From Emiliania huxleyi CCMP1516 (taxonomy: Eukaryota; Haptophyta; Isochrysidales; Noelaerhabdaceae): a stretch of DNA of 47,972 nucleotides. The DNA is taken from the NCBI RefSeq assembly GCF_000372725.1, contig NW_005194814.1, positions 412,624 through 460,595 of the forward strand. Reading direction: 5' to 3'. Positions 47,683 to 47,972 of the stretch are shown here, one piece after another. How positions within the stretch are numbered: position 1 is the first letter of the stretch; every line of letters starts with the position of its first letter. A model generated the notes under the pieces. It worked only from the letters and a program-made list of their open reading frames with translations. It had not been told where the DNA came from and did not search any database. Made by a program: the position numbers and the translations under genes.

Positions 47683-47972
47683 TCGCTGCCGCTGCCGCTG
47701 CCGAACACCGCGCGGGGAGAGCCGATCGATATCTCGCTCGGCGGCGGCGGCGGCGGGGCGTCCTCTCTGCGCGGCGTGCGCGGCGTTGCGGCGTGGTTCT
47801 CCTGGGTCCACTCGCCGATGAGTGGTGAGAAGAAGCGATGGGAAGGGCGGGGCAGGGCAGGGCAGGTAGCAGTCCGCCTTGATCCACTCGCCGATGAGCG
47901 GCGCCAGCTGCATCACGTGCACGCGCTGCGGCGCCCCGGCCTGGGGGGGAGGGGGGGGGAGGTGGGGGGTGG
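47577..47972 (-). CDS. C-terminal part of a tail-anchored/membrane protein (runs off the window)
   Basis: Join complement(47577..47801, 47878..>47972). The intron 47802-47877 is GC-AG. Protein: QLAPLIGEWIK joined to ENHAATPRTPRRED, a Pro run, SEISIGSPRAVFGSGSGSD, a Gly tract, then a hydrophobic helix (ALASLAWLVLGIAVGLALG) and the final SRR. This is a classic C-terminal anchor with a short basic tail. The intron's 3' end duplicates the last 21 nt of the preceding exon with three mismatches. The start and any catalytic domain lie beyond the window. Confidence 0.65.

Overview
The window is nuclear DNA from a GC-rich, intron-bearing unicellular eukaryote, most likely a marine alga. A haptophyte is my first guess, with dinoflagellate or pelagophyte as alternatives. 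The evidence is: conserved eukaryotic nuclear genes (XPC/Rad4, MED21, SPT4, a SNF2/PHD remodeller, PI-PLC); algal-style Pro-rich stalks; a protein with a signal-plus-transit-like leader; an AP2-like domain; and very short introns (36-162 nt), about half of which start with GC instead of GT. There are no operons. Genes lie on both strands, separated by AT-richer, repeat-laden spacers.

Layout. 1-495: 3' end of a coiled-coil protein. 745-2859 (-): M11/gametolysin-like metalloprotease with a Pro-rich stalk and a membrane anchor. 3.1-4.0 kb: GA microsatellite, hairpin and minisatellite. 4060-8970 (+): intronless multidomain U-box protein. 9.0-11.1 kb: no gene recognised. 11119-11538 (+): MED21-like Mediator subunit. 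12230-16362 (+): XPC/Rad4 in at least 11 exons. 16581-17022 (-): SPT4. 17242-17828 (-): unknown protein whose 5' side is occupied by a 344-bp inverted-repeat element. 18382-19672 (+): membrane-anchored coiled-coil protein. 19821-25490 (+): PHD/SNF2 helicase, a 420-bp duplication, a 100-N gap, then an AP2/MBD-like coding region. 25778-26886 (-): duplicated DUF4864/NTF2-like protein. 27416-28957 (-): coiled-coil protein cut by an LTR-like repeat. 28958-30729: rearranged Ty1/copia remnant. 31001-31549 (+): unknown. 31978-37368 (-): single-gene receptor-phospholipase C. 38.0-39.7 kb: tandemly duplicated HTH-bearing sequence. 40097-42254: two unknown genes on the minus strand. 42562-43498 and 43636-45723: two DNA transposons with perfect 8-bp target duplications. 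46527-46784: small Cys/His protein. 47577-end (-): 3' end of a membrane-anchored protein.

The most striking object is the gene at 31978-37368. After removal of two clean introns it reads as one protein with a signal peptide, an ANF-receptor/periplasmic-binding-protein-type ligand domain, one membrane span, a PI-PLC X and Y catalytic core with all expected active-site residues, a C2 domain and an FHA domain. This would be a receptor wired directly to phosphoinositide hydrolysis without a G protein. Several other genes belong to nuclear information processing (Mediator, SPT4, SNF2, XPC), but nothing in the sequence shows that they are co-regulated beyond shared upstream motifs.

Gene structures were derived by hand by matching reading frame, splice phase and family alignments. 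Splice sites quoted as joins satisfy phase. Stretches I could not resolve are stated.
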